In this document: positions 31,624 to 42,349 of the stretch, piece by piece
Position numbering within the stretch: the first letter of the stretch is position 1
Layout of the letters: every line of letters starts with the position of its first letter
Assembly (NCBI GenBank): GCA_038501785.1
Contig: JBAMJR010000196.1
Span: 81,001-145,000 of the forward strand
DNA: 64,000 bases
Reading direction: 5' to 3'
DNA from: Myoxocephalus aenaeus
Lineage: Eukaryota > Chordata > Actinopteri > Perciformes > Cottidae
Notes under the pieces: model-generated
The model's database searches: none
What the model was told of the DNA's origin: nothing
Seen by the model: only the letters and a program-made list of their open reading frames with translations
Position numbers and translations under genes: made by a program

Positions 31624-32403
31624 TGCTGTCAAGCGATTAAAATATTTAATCGCGATTAATCGCATTTATGTCATAGTTAACTCGCGATTAATTAATTTTG
31701 CATTTTAATGCTCTTATCAACATGAAAAAGTGGATTGGCTTGCTTTATTTTATTGAAAAACAACTGCCAAACAGGGCAGTACAAAATAAAATCACTGCAC
31801 ATTTCAGGTAAACAAGGGTTTACAAAATAAAATTATAGAGTGCACCAGGCATGAAAACGGGTCAGGGGTGAAAAAGGTGAGAAGGATATTACCCCTCTAG
31901 GAGGGTCCGGGGGCATGCTCCCCCGTAAGAAACATTTAAATATTCCATATTTTAAAGCATCAATCTGATGCATTTTGAGATGCTTTTTTTGCCAACCTGG
32001 GGAGAGCTAGAGAAACTTAACTTCAGCCATGAGTCAAAAATGATTATGGCCTCCTTACTAAGTATTATGCAAGCCATTTCATGCCAGCCTGTCACTGGGT
32101 CTAACATTTACAGTATATGAGGCACAATGTGGTAAGGGAGAGCATGGCTGCCTTTGTTAGCATCATTTATATCTTTGATGCAGAGAATGCATCTGGCGAA
32201 TCCCTGCCTGTTGATTTTGATCTCCTAGATGAAAGGACACCTCTTGCCCTTTTATTGAGACCTTGCCTTCTAGTTTTAGCCACGACCCGTTCCAGCTGCA
32301 TTTCAATCCAGCTGTTTAACAATGGCTGCATCCTTCTCCCCTAACACACTCATTCTGCAAAAATAATGTTTGTATTAGTGTTAACTTCTAGTTTAGCCTT
32401 ATT

Positions 32404-32595
32404 CAGACCTGCCAACCTTGATATATAACCTATATATTGATAAGTCATTAAATACTCATCATGTATTATATTGCATTGCATATAATGTGTGCTTGTCAAT
32501 TAGTCTAAAATTAATTTTAGATACATTTTTACCAGCGTACTTTGACGTCAAAATGCGTATCCGCTACGCAAATTGCGTACAGGTTGGCAGGTCTG
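32404..32595. mobile_element. Small MITE nested inside hAT MITE C
   Basis: 192 bp with inverted ends CAGACCTGCCAACCT and AGGTTGGCAGGTCTG, flanked by a direct repeat CTTATT (32398-32403, 32596-32601). Inserted after MITE C. Confidence 0.85.
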
Positions 32596-32679
32596 CTTAT
32601 TGATAGAACGGTGGACCACTTTACCTTCTGCCTTGTCAGTCCCCTCACCTCAAAATCTACCTCCTCAAAAACGGTAGCG

Positions 32680-32730
32680 TTATGCTGTGTTCACACCGGA
32701 CGCGCCGCGTCCGGTGTGAACACAGCATAA
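32680..32730. repeat. Perfect 25-bp inverted repeat with a one-base loop
   Basis: Left arm TTATGCTGTGTTCACACCGG plus ACGCG (32680-32704), one C, then its exact reverse complement (32706-32730). This looks like two abutting transposon termini with no interior. Confidence 0.95.
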
Positions 32731-33119
32731 GATAATAATTTCCCACCGGAGCTTTAGCTAGCTGGCTAACGTTGCATTCTCTCCTGCTGTGTTCAATGTG
32801 TTCACTCGCGCTCCCTTCTGGCACGCGCACCTGTTCGCAGTTCACTGAATATCATTCATTTTGCCGTATCGCGCTCACCATTCATTCATTTCAAACCGTA
32901 ACGTTAGCCTAGCTTCCAAGCCCAAACGGCGTGCCTATTGTTTTGCTTCCGGTTGAGCTACATCCGGCGTGGTGCTCGCGGGAAGAAAAAAAAATGTGAA
33001 AAATTAAAATGCGTTAACGCCGTTAATAAAATTGACGGCGTTAAAATTGGTTTGCGTTAACGCCGTTAATAACGCGCTAATATGACAGCACTAATATATA
33101 TATATATATGGTTTCAAAA

Positions 33120-34790
33120 CAAATTAAAGTAACTGTTAAGTTTAAGTACTTACGTAACTCTGTGAACTTGCTGCGGCGACCGTAACATTTCACTAAACTC
33201 GTGATAAGTACCCCTTACAAAGTTGTATTTCACTAACAGACACATCCACGTAACCGTACGGGCTTGTGGGAATCTAACAAAGCAATACAACATCCTTATA
33301 AACCCCCTATTTGTACCTGAAGTCACAAAACGGCCGGAGATATTTATTTATTTTTCCACTGCCGTAGTTTTTTTAGGCCTGTTGCGGATTCCGATTCTTT
33401 AGGTCCTAATCTTTCCAAAAAGGTGCATTATTAGTATGTGGGAAGTTGTCTAGGCCTTGAACCATGGAGTTGGATAAACGTGCGGACTGCTCGAGGAGGC
33501 ATTTTTGGCAAATCTTGCTCATATCATGCTGGATGTTCATAGTTATGATAAAAATATGTTATAAAAGTTGTTGTTTTTAAATATTTTTTTATTATAAGTA
33601 TTATAACTCATTTGGGGTTCATACGACTACTTGAACAGACCTCACTAATGCCTCTAGAAGGGCTTCTCCCCCTTTTGAGCCACAAGTCCCACCGACTTGG
33701 GGCTCAAAAGGTTAAGTACAATTTGTAGGTACTTTGTATACTTTTTTATATATACAAACTTCATTTATGTGCCAGCTTCAGTTACTTTAAGATTAAAAAT
33801 ATAAATCAACCAATTATGTTCATGTATTATTACAAACCAATATATTCAGTGATTCAAATGTACTTCTATACCAGTATGAAAGTCATACACATAAATACAT
33901 CAATACTTATAATTCAGCATTATAATAATATTCAGATTCTGCATAAGTACTTTTACTTTTGTTACTTTTATTTTAAAGCCAATGCTTTTGTACTTTTACT
34001 TAAGTAGAAATTTAAATGCAGTTACTTTGTGACAGTATTTATACATCGCGATCCAACTTATAAAAGTACGATCAGACTGATCATCGTGTTTATGCTTCGT
34101 TTGAATAGTTCCTGAATTAAAGTAGTTTTCAACCTGATACACTTACTGTGCAATGTGTAGTGTTCCTATAATATAATAATCATTATAATACTATTAATAA
34201 TAATGGTCAGGTGTGCAATAAAAGAAAAACAAATGGAAAATTCAAACTCACACGTACTGTTATTATAAAAATAAAAATAATTTAAACAAATTGTGTTTCT
34301 TTCCTGGTGTAACGACGCGCCGCCGTTACCCAGACCACTGATAGTGTATAGTGGTGATATGAGTGATAGCTTGAACTGAAATTGTGATAAATGTAAAGTG
34401 GCAGAACATTGGTGTGGAGACCAGTAGAGACTGGCTGACGTTGGTGCAACCACTGAACGAGAAGAGGAAATAAAAACGAAGTTGCAACCTCACGGCTTTT
34501 GACTCCGGATCGGCTCATTTGTCTCTATGGCCACTCGACATTCTAACAAGTGGTGGCAGTGGTGGGATCCCCGTCAGGGAATCCCACCACTTATCTGGTA
34601 AGAAAACATTCAGTAAACATTTAACTGAATAAATAAATCAAGCTGTCAATTTAAGTAAGAAAACATTTAGATAGCAGTGAAACAGCTGCTCCTTTAATGT
34701 GTAATGTGGCTCAAACAAATGGAAATACTTCCATCTATTGTCTATAGATATATAAACATATATTGTACAAACATGTTTCATACTATTTTG
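33120..34790. other. Intergenic region
   Basis: Contains a hairpin at 33671-33711, GTACTTTTACTT-type fish repeat sequence near 33945-34030, and a stretch at about 34290-34555 (GAGGAAATAAAAAC, then CATTCTAACAAGTGGTGGCA) that resembles the end of an LTR and the start of the adjacent internal region, but no paired LTR is visible. No gene seen. Confidence 0.45.
33671..33711. repeat. 41-nt hairpin
   Basis: CCTTTTGAGCC (33671-33681) pairs with GGCTCAAAAGG (33701-33711), and AAGTC/GACTT inside extend the stem. Confidence 0.9.
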
Positions 34791-34793
34791 AAT

Positions 34794-34866
34794 ATATATA
34801 TATATATATATATTATACACACACACACAATATATATATAGTCAAACTAGAAAAACATATACACAC

Positions 34867-34937
<71 letters not shown>

Positions 34938-34950
34938 GATATATATATAG
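34794..34950. repeat. TA/CA compound microsatellite block
   Basis: Alternating (TA)n and (CA)n runs, the longest CA run at about 34880-34928. Confidence 0.93.
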
Positions 34951-35208
34951 TCACATCACTATACAAAATATTTTCTCACGACCAGTTAAAGCCTAAAAAC
35001 AGACATGAGACAATTATAGAAGACCTTAAATACAAAGGAAGCAGGATGTACTAATTTTTGGGGTTTATTACAGACATTTTATTCTGTGTTCAACATGCAA
35101 ACACCTGCAGGCTGTTGCATGTGGACTAAATAAAAGATCTTTAACCGACTCATTAGTGCAATCAACAGAAGGGAAGCACACACAAGGGGTTAACTCAGAG
35201 AAAGGAGT

Positions 35209-35214
35209 TTTATT
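35209..35214 (-). terminator. sptssa: Candidate distal polyadenylation signal of sptssa
   Basis: TTTATT on plus gives AATAAA on minus. A second candidate is at 35547-35552. Either gives a 3' UTR of 1.0-1.4 kb. Confidence 0.4.
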
Positions 35215-35329
35215 TCAAAGCGCGTTGAATTAGTTTAACGAATGTGAAAAGGAACTTGTGGGTCCGTTGAAACCCGACTGTGCTTCAGCTGCATGAGGAT
35301 CAGCTGTAAGGACACACACCGGGCGGGCG

Positions 35330-35450
35330 GGCACACACACACACACACACACACACACACCAGTAGCTCCAATACGCCCACATCTCCGACTACAAAAACG
35401 TTACACATACATACATACATACATACATACATACACACACACATATACAC
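35330..35450. repeat. (CA)n and (CATA)n microsatellites
   Basis: CA run at 35332-35361 and CATA run at about 35405-35434, within the inferred sptssa 3' UTR. Confidence 0.9.
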
Positions 35451-36586
35451 ACAAAAGGGGAATAAATCTTTTTTTTTGAGAGAAAAAAATAAATCACAAT
35501 GTTCTAAAAAGGGATACAATCATTAAAGTACATACAAAATGGAACCTTTATTATTTCTGTACAAAGAGGGAACAATCAGTGTGTGTGGTTTTAAATAACA
35601 GCAGGAATTTTAAAAGAAAAAAGGACAATTGTGTCATTTTCTACCTCTCAGATGCCTACAGGAGGTTCTCTGCTCTCTGGGATGAGAGCTCGCCTTCTCC
35701 ACCACCTGAGAACTTTCCATGAGCGCCGACGGAGACGGCCAGGTGTACAGGAAGCCTCAGGTGTACAGGTGACGAGAGTCATCGTCACACCTTCAACCCT
35801 GCAGGACAGACGCTCCGACGAAATGCATCAACCACGGGTCGAACGTCTCCGTTGTCGGCGCTGATGCGGATCTTCTTGACCAACGGCTGTTTGTTTAGCT
35901 TTAACACGCCAGACGATTTACAATAAATACGAGACAGATCTCAGGTGTGATTGGTTACCACCATTACCCCCCACAAACACACCGTCCAGATTTAAGCTAT
36001 AACCTCGTTCTTTCTCTCGTGCTGGAAAATGGCAGTGAAGCTTAAAAATGGCCGAAGATGCTCCTTTAAAAAAAGCTTCCGACAACCTGCTCGAACAAAA
36101 ATCGGATTCAGCTCATAAAAAAAAGTGTCCATAAGACAACAATGTTCTCACGTCTTTATGCAATAAAAAAAAAAAAAAAAAAAAAAAAAACACACACAAA
36201 AAGTCCAACTGCTCCACACAACCAGACATCCGTGTAGTCACATTAAAAAAACTGTAAAGTGCGCTTGATTTAAAATATAAAGATAAAAACACCAAGCACA
36301 CCCTCTTTTAAGGCCTCGCCTCCAATGCTGTTCACAAAAAAAGGAGAAGAAAATCCCAAACATTTCCGTGAGGAGAGAAACAGTCCCGGAGGAATCCGAT
36401 CGTCCAACGTGACCTCAAGCACGATGCCCAGAGACCTTTGGTATCGAATTTGCAAAAAGAGAGAGAGCGAAAGAGAGAGAGAGCTCCGCCTTGTTGGAGT
36501 CGACCTCCACCTCAAAGCCCGGGAGACGACAGGTAGATGGACGGAGACAGACGAGACCCATGGACGGACAGGACAGGACCCGTCTG

Positions 36587-36690
36587 TCATTGGACGACCT
36601 CAAAGTAGTGCAGGATTGCCATGATGTGCTGCGGCATGAAGACATAGCCGGTGTACACGGCCATGCCGGCCACGGAGATCAGCAGAGAGT
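36587..36690 (-). CDS. sptssa: sptssa coding exon 2
   Basis: Acceptor CTCCTCAG, then SLLISVAGMAVYTGYVFMPQ to FEVVQ and a TGA at 36587-36589. Confidence 0.96.
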
Positions 36691-39600
36691 CTGAGGAGGA
36701 AGAGTTAAGGGAGCTGACGGACATGTGACCTCTGATCTGTTTTTGACTGTAAATGTAGTTTCCTTCAAACACTAGATGTGTTTTTTTCTTTTAACGTGTC
36801 AGTTCCAGTGAAAACTGTTGTGTGGATCATCAAGAGTGAGCAGGACATTCAGTCTGTTTATGTGCACTCAGGTGACGCAGGTAATTGGTGTTTACACACC
36901 GAGAAGAAACACACCTTTTGGAACAACACCTGGTAGAATTATGGTCGGCTACCACTGCACCTCCTTTCAGAATAATGCTTGTGTTTGTACGTGCTTTCGT
37001 GTCTGATGTGTTCATTTTTTAACCTGTTTTGTTTTCATCTCAGTACTTTGGAGCTAACAAAAAATACTCTTTACAAAAAAAAAAAAAAAGAAAACTATCA
37101 GTATGAAGTTGCAGATCGTCAGAAAGAGGTTGAATGTCAGCTTCCATCGCTTTAAACTGGAAATTGGGCTACATATTTATATAAGTGGGTTAAATTAGAG
37201 ACGAAGCAATTGATTATTCAAACTAGTTGCGTTTCAAGCAAAAACTTCAAACCTTTTATGTTTCCAGCTTCTCAAATATGAGCATTTCCTTCTTTTTCGC
37301 CACGCTATAAAATGTATCATCTCCGGCCGTAATAGTGTTGGTCGAAAAGACGTCACCTTGAAGTCTGTGAAACAAACTGCTGACTTTAAGTGCTGTCTAC
37401 TTACAGCACAGGTGTCAAACTCAAGGACCGCGGGCCGAATCCAGCCCACCACGTCATTTTATGTGGCAAGCGACGGCTTGAAAAGCATGCAAGGCATGAT
37501 CACTATCACAGACCTGTTTTCGGAGCGTTGCGGACCTTTGCATGAGCAAAAAAAAAGAAATCTTGTGCTTTTATTTTGAAGGGATTTTTTAATGCAACAG
37601 AGTGCCGTTTATTCACACTGCTCAATGCTGCGTCACAACACGCTTTACTTGCATGAGTTTACACACCGGACTATTTGTGATAGTTCACTTCATTCCCGAC
37701 TTTTTGTTAATGTTTGTGCATGAAAGCACTGAGTGTGTTAAAAAAGGCTGACGTTATACAATTAGTATACGTGTTGTATTACTTTGTGTCTTTTAATTGA
37801 GTGTAAAAGGGAATATTTCTAAATAGCTTTTTTTTGTGTTGGCATACTGTGAAATCAAATTGAGAAGTTGAAAATGTCCCTCGCATTGGATCTTGGCGGG
37901 TCATTCAGGGTTGATGGCGAGTCCTGCAGCCAGACCAGTTGAACCACTGCCCCAGACCACATGCATGTTCTTATTTGCTCACAATTATGTGTTGGATCAG
38001 AGTTATGTCTTTCTCAACTGTGACAAAAAAGCTTTGAACAAAGTTAATATAATAACGTGCGTTTGATCTTTGTCTTTGTTATTTTCTTCTGTTTTAAGTT
38101 AGATCTTTAATAGAGTAATGTGGGTTTCTTAACCCTAAATTAAAAGGATTTATGTCATAGTAACAGAGACGTTTGCTTACATATATTTTTACATTTATAT
38201 AAATGCATGTACAATATTTTTACACTTGAATAAACAATAATAAAATACAAAGACAGTTATTTAACAATATGTTCGGTAGTAGTTACATTTATAGTTTTAC
38301 AGTTACAACCGGCCCTTTGAGGGCGACCATGATGCTGATGTGGCCCGGGGTGAAAATGAGTTTGACACCCCTGACTTACAGAAATGCACCCTGGGAGTTG
38401 TGACTTTCCTTGAACTTTTCAGTAAATTTTTTTTTTTATGTCCACACCCAGGTAGCCAGCGGACTCGGCCGTATTGCGGCCGAGTGTCGGCTGACTCGGC
38501 TGTGTTCCGGCTCGATGCGGCCGAATGTGAGCCAGCTTTGGCCCAATTCATTGTTGCCATATCTGGCCCGGATGTAGCTGTTACGGACATGGGCCTATTC
38601 TGGCTGAGACATGGCAACCGGGTTTATCGGCAACCAGCACTGAAACAGTTTTTTTTTTAAATAATAGTTGTAAAGGCAACAGGCAACCATTAGGGCCTCC
38701 CTCGTGGGTCCTTCTGAATAAAAAAGGACAGGACCTCATGCAGTCGCTCTTTCTTTTCTTTCTCCACCACCGCTCTTGGTAAGTACCCGCATTATTAAAT
38801 TGTTCAAATATGGTGGGAGATGTCTATTTAACACATGTATATACATTACTCGTTTTTGAGAGAAGCTCAATTCCTCAAAATGTATAGTTACGATATAGCA
38901 GACGTGGACGGTGTCACATATTATTACATTATATACAGACACGATATTCAATACATAAGGAGTGAGAACGGTTTGCAATACTATTGATAGATTTACCATT
39001 TATGTAGAAATTGTGAGATCTCACTACAGTTTTTTTTGTCTGTTTCTACCAGGCTGCAACCTCCGGATTTTTTTATTTTTGGACGTGAAGCCATGATGCC
39101 GGAGTGACGGTAGTCTTTTTGTGTTCAGTTAGAGTTCTATTTTTAATTTAACCCTGTGTGCATTCAGTTGATAAAAAAATATTTACTGTAACATTTTGGT
39201 TGACGTGTCTTATTTTCATCCATGCCGAGTCGGAGCCGAATCGGCAATGGACGCGGGCCGACAGAGTTTCTTCCGGGTTAGGGTTGTTCATCTTTTGAGT
39301 TCCACATCCATCAGTGACCAAACATGGTCAATGGGATAAATGTTCATGCTCATCTATTGATCAAATACTACAAAACCTGAATGATTTCCATCACAAGTAA
39401 GGAGAGCCCACAGCGTTGTAGCCTGTAGCATTTATGACTGTTTGGCGTTTTTATACAAACCATTACTGATTAATTTGACATAATAACAATAAGCACCGGC
39501 ACGAGGCAGCTGAGGGAGTTAATGTTTGATGTTCAGCAGCTACTGATGACAAGCAGAGGAACAGCACAAACACATCTAACCCTCAGGGGAGGAAGAGATG

Positions 39601-40560
39601 AGGGTGACACCAACTGCAGGGAGACGATTCCTCGAGTTACACAACTGCCACGGATCAAAGTGCAGCAGTTCACACTTTACACACCTTAGTTACTAAGAGC
39701 AGACTTCCCAAGTGTCTCTTTAATACATACTTATCCTGTTTAATTTAAGTTGAGCTCATGTTATTTAAAGTTAAACTAGAATCTGGTGCATGCGAGTCAC
39801 CCGACAGGAAGTTCCTGAAACCAGCTTAAAAGCCTCGAAGCCGAACTCCCTTGACAATTATACATCTTTAACGCGTTTTTACATAATAAGCAAATGTACG
39901 AGAGAAGTAACACAACGTGAGAGACACGTTATGATCCATTAGTGCTTAGTCTGTAACACGGCACTCGAACATGAAACACTTATTACAAACGAGTTGTATT
40001 TCCTCTTCCGCCAAACACTCAATCACGCAACGCTCCCTTGAAAGTCGTATGCGTTTAACGACCCTTCAGGTAAACGTGACTACACCTACCTTATGGAACC
40101 AAAGCCGAGACTTTTTTTTTAACTATACGTGGTCTCTTAATTCGGCATTATTCTTAAATAAAACACGTTTTTACCAAGATTACAATGTGTATTCAAACAC
40201 GTTAGCGACAGACAAACATTTGCTTCAATTATATTTTTTAGCGAAAACAAAGACCGACTTGCACATTGTACACATGCCGAATACATCACGAACCCGTATA
40301 CATTTGTAAAATACCTTACGTTATATTCACAACCTAAACCTAAACACGTTTAACCAATAGAAAAGTCACTCTTACGTATCCGGACAACTGAGCAAGGTGA
40401 GCTCCGCTGACTTCCTCGCTAAAGTTAGCCGTTAGCTCGCCGGGTCGTAAAGGATACTGAACACCGTCCTCTCCCAGGGCTCCAGCATGTACAGCGCCGT
40501 CACCAGGAGGTACTGATAGTAGAACCAGGACAGCTGCTTCCAACAGTCACCCAGAGACAT
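36587..40560 (-). CDS. sptssa: sptssa (serine palmitoyltransferase small subunit A), two coding exons
   Basis: The join 40560-40458 and 36690-36587 gives 207 nt and 68 residues (human 71). SPTSSA is a small ER membrane protein that binds the SPTLC1/SPTLC2 dimer, strongly stimulates serine palmitoyltransferase (the first step of sphingolipid synthesis) and influences acyl-CoA choice. Sequence: MSLGDCWKQLSWFYYQYLLV, TALYMLEPWERTVFNSLLIS, VAGMAVYTGYVFMPQHIMAI, LHYFEVVQ. The WFYYQYLLVTALYMLEPWER and YTGYVFMPQHIMAILHYFE blocks are family hallmarks, with two hydrophobic segments around residues 12-25 and 37-55. The split codon AAC (A|AC) is restored by the join. The intron holds a hAT MITE (37407-38373). 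Two CRE-like sites lie about 100 bp upstream of the ATG. The N-terminus is slightly shorter than in human. Confidence 0.96.
37407..38373. mobile_element. hAT-type MITE D with 8-bp target duplication
   Basis: Ends CACAGGTGTCAAACTCA and TGAGTTTGACACCCCTG, with internal GACCGCGGGCC and GTGGCCCGGGG, typical of a very common fish family. Perfect flanking duplication ACTTACAG (37399-37406, 38374-38381). Length 967 bp, in the sptssa intron. Confidence 0.93.
38446..38640. repeat. GC-rich block with repeated CGGCCGA motifs
   Basis: Several near-palindromic variants (ACTCGGCCGTATTGCGGCCG, GAGTGTCGGCTGACTCGGC, TCGATGCGGCCGAATGTG) in an AT-rich intron. A related phrase (CCGAGTCGGAGCCGAATCGG) recurs near 39225. 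Probably part of a dispersed repeat. Confidence 0.55.
38700..40440. other. sptssa intron, remainder
   Basis: No recognised repeat or exon. A 112-codon open frame at 39971-40309 has no protein-like features. Confidence 0.5.
40458..40560 (-). CDS. sptssa: sptssa coding exon 1
   Basis: 34 codons plus one base, MSLGDCWKQL to EPWERTVF, donor TTCA|GTATCC. It is CpG-rich. Confidence 0.95.
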
Positions 40561-40651
40561 GGTTCCGACTTTGCGAAGGACCCAAAAACTTCTACTTTCT
40601 GACTCGCTTCTTCCTTCTGCGTGATTCGCGGAGGTCGGACGTTCTCTCCGG

Positions 40652-40667
40652 TGACGTAATGACGTTA
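40652..40667. promoter_or_regulatory. sptssa: Two adjacent CRE/ATF-like sites in the sptssa promoter
   Basis: TGACGTAA and TGACGTTA lie end to end, 92-107 bp upstream of the sptssa ATG. They are near-consensus CREB/ATF sites; function is inferred. Confidence 0.4.
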
Positions 40668-40799
40668 AATAACAAGACGCTCGTTTTTCAGCCAATCGCG
40701 TGAGGCGCTCGGGTGTGAGGCGGACAAAGGAGTTCCAACATCCGGATTTCAAAATAAGACACAGATTCAGTGTTTTTAAAAGTAGTTTTACAAACATAT

Positions 40800-41890
40800 T
40801 TAGTGTTTCTCTCAGACATGTAATACTTTCAGAACTGAACTACTTTGTCATTTCCATTTCTTTGTATTGTTTACAATTGATGTATTGCTACCCAAAAGTA
40901 ACTCAACAATTAAATGATCCTATGTATTGACTAATAATATATATATATTGTTATTATCTACATTTGGTAACATGTTTTTTTCTCTCATTACAATGAACAA
41001 ACATATTGTAGTTTATTTTGATTTATACAGTCCTGCTGCCACAAATGTGGATTAATCCACTACTGAAAGTAGTCCCCACCAAATGGACTAATTCCTATGG
41101 ATTATTTGTTTGATTTAAAAACTACAGTGAGCAGCTGTTTTTAGGGAAACACGGAGCTGTTTTAAAAATGAAACTATATATAGTTAAGTTACAAACTGTG
41201 TACAAATCAAGAAAACTAAAAAGGAGTTCCTCAGATTGGTCTAGTATTGTATAAATCGGTCGATAAATAATAAAAACATATAGTTTGTTCAAAAGAAAGC
41301 ACAGACAAGTTTATTTACAACCGTAAAATATCCACTTCAGTACAGATCTTGTTCTTTAACAACAAGAACAAGATGTTATCAAGCTGGTGATCCTTTACTT
41401 TAACCCTCTCTTAAATTTAACGAGTGCTTTATAATGTAGTTGTAGTTAAAATACAAGGACACTTTAGGTGTTAAAAGAGAACGCTTGGTTGTATGAAATA
41501 TTTTAGAAACCTAAAAGAACGACTCACCTACAAATCAATATCAGTTAAAGTGTTCACTATATCTAGAATATTTCCACCAAGCTTCTCTGATAAGAACTGA
41601 ACTAAAAACGTATCTGTGCTTTGTTGACAAAAACTGTTTAGAAAAGTTACTCTTTAATATTCTAAATATAGCGTTCACTTAAATTGATATTGATCATTTT
41701 AGGCGTCTAAAAACACGTCCACAGCATGTACTTTTCTACTGTAGTAATACTCTGTGTAGAAGTACCTCACACAACCACACCAAATATCACTACTGCCTTT
41801 AACACACAGTATTTGTCAAAGTTCTAAGACATATTTCATATTATAGCTGTGTTTTATAGCAAATTCCTCTTATGACAAATACAGTCATAC
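40800..41890. other. Spacer between sptssa and eapp
   Basis: AT-rich sequence with no gene or clear repeat. The head of sptssa and the tail of eapp are about 1.3 kb apart. Confidence 0.5.
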
Positions 41891-41893
41891 CAG

Positions 41894-41899
41894 TTTATT
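41894..41899 (-). terminator. eapp: Candidate polyadenylation signal of eapp
   Basis: TTTATT on plus (AATAAA on minus) about 150 bases past the eapp stop. A further hexamer lies at 41309-41314. Confidence 0.45.
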
Positions 41900-42048
41900 T
41901 ACAACTATGTTACAGCGTAATAAACCAGTAAGCCTCGTCGACCTTTTTAATTCCCAATTATTAATATAGGCATCAAAACGAGGGCTCTTGTGTATTCAGA
42001 CCATTAGAGCAGCGATGAGAAGCCTCCTCCTCGTCCTCCTCGTCCTCC

Positions 42049-42349
42049 TCAGCAGTGGCTGGCCAGGATGTTGAAGAAGTGGTAGACCTCGTCCTTATCG
42101 AACACGGCCACCTCCGTGGAGCACTCGCTGCACCGGACCGGGTGGTAAACCTCGTCGGCGTCCATCCCCGCCGGTGCCGGCTCGGGAGTCTCGTTCGTCG
42201 GCGCGTCCGCCTTCTGGCCGCCCCGCCTCCTCTTCCTCTTCTTCCTCGGCATCACCTCCGGCTGGGTTTTGTAGCGCAGCGCCTCGTCTCGCTTCACCGC
42301 GCAGTTCATGACAAACATGGCTCGGTACTGCGTCCGGTACTTTTCGTGC
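42049..42349 (-). CDS. eapp: eapp coding exon 6
   Basis: Acceptor TTTCCTCTCAG, reads HEKYRTQYRAMFVMNCAVKR through a basic stretch (PRKKRKRRRG) to NILASHC and a TGA at 42049-42051. Confidence 0.96.

Larger units (their letters stand above)
31621..33093. mobile_element. hAT-type MITE C with nested insertions
   Basis: Ends TAGTGCTGTCA and TGACAGCACTA, with inner motifs TTTAATCGCGATTAATCGCA at the left and GCGTTAACGCCGTTAATAA at the right, typical of a widespread fish hAT family. Flanks are (TA)n on both sides, compatible with an ATATATAT duplication. Length 1473 bp, enlarged by a 192-bp MITE (32404-32595) and a perfect palindrome (32680-32730). Confidence 0.9.
31541..33119. repeat. TA-rich palindrome split by a transposon
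   Basis: TTTTGAAACC at 31541-31550 and its inverse GGTTTCAAAA at 33110-33119 bracket (TA)n tracts (31551-31620 and 33094-33109), between which a hAT MITE is inserted. Before insertion the site would have been a TA-rich hairpin, possibly itself a small foldback element. Confidence 0.8.
35200..36586 (-). other. sptssa: sptssa 3' UTR (extent inferred)
   Basis: Non-coding sequence between the stop codon and the candidate polyadenylation sites, containing a poly-A/poly-T run at 36166-36190 and CA/CATA microsatellites. No other gene is seen in it. Confidence 0.5.

Noticed and set aside
39971..40309. 112-codon plus frame in the sptssa intron
   Set aside because: No domain, no splice context and low-complexity composition. 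It may be chance.
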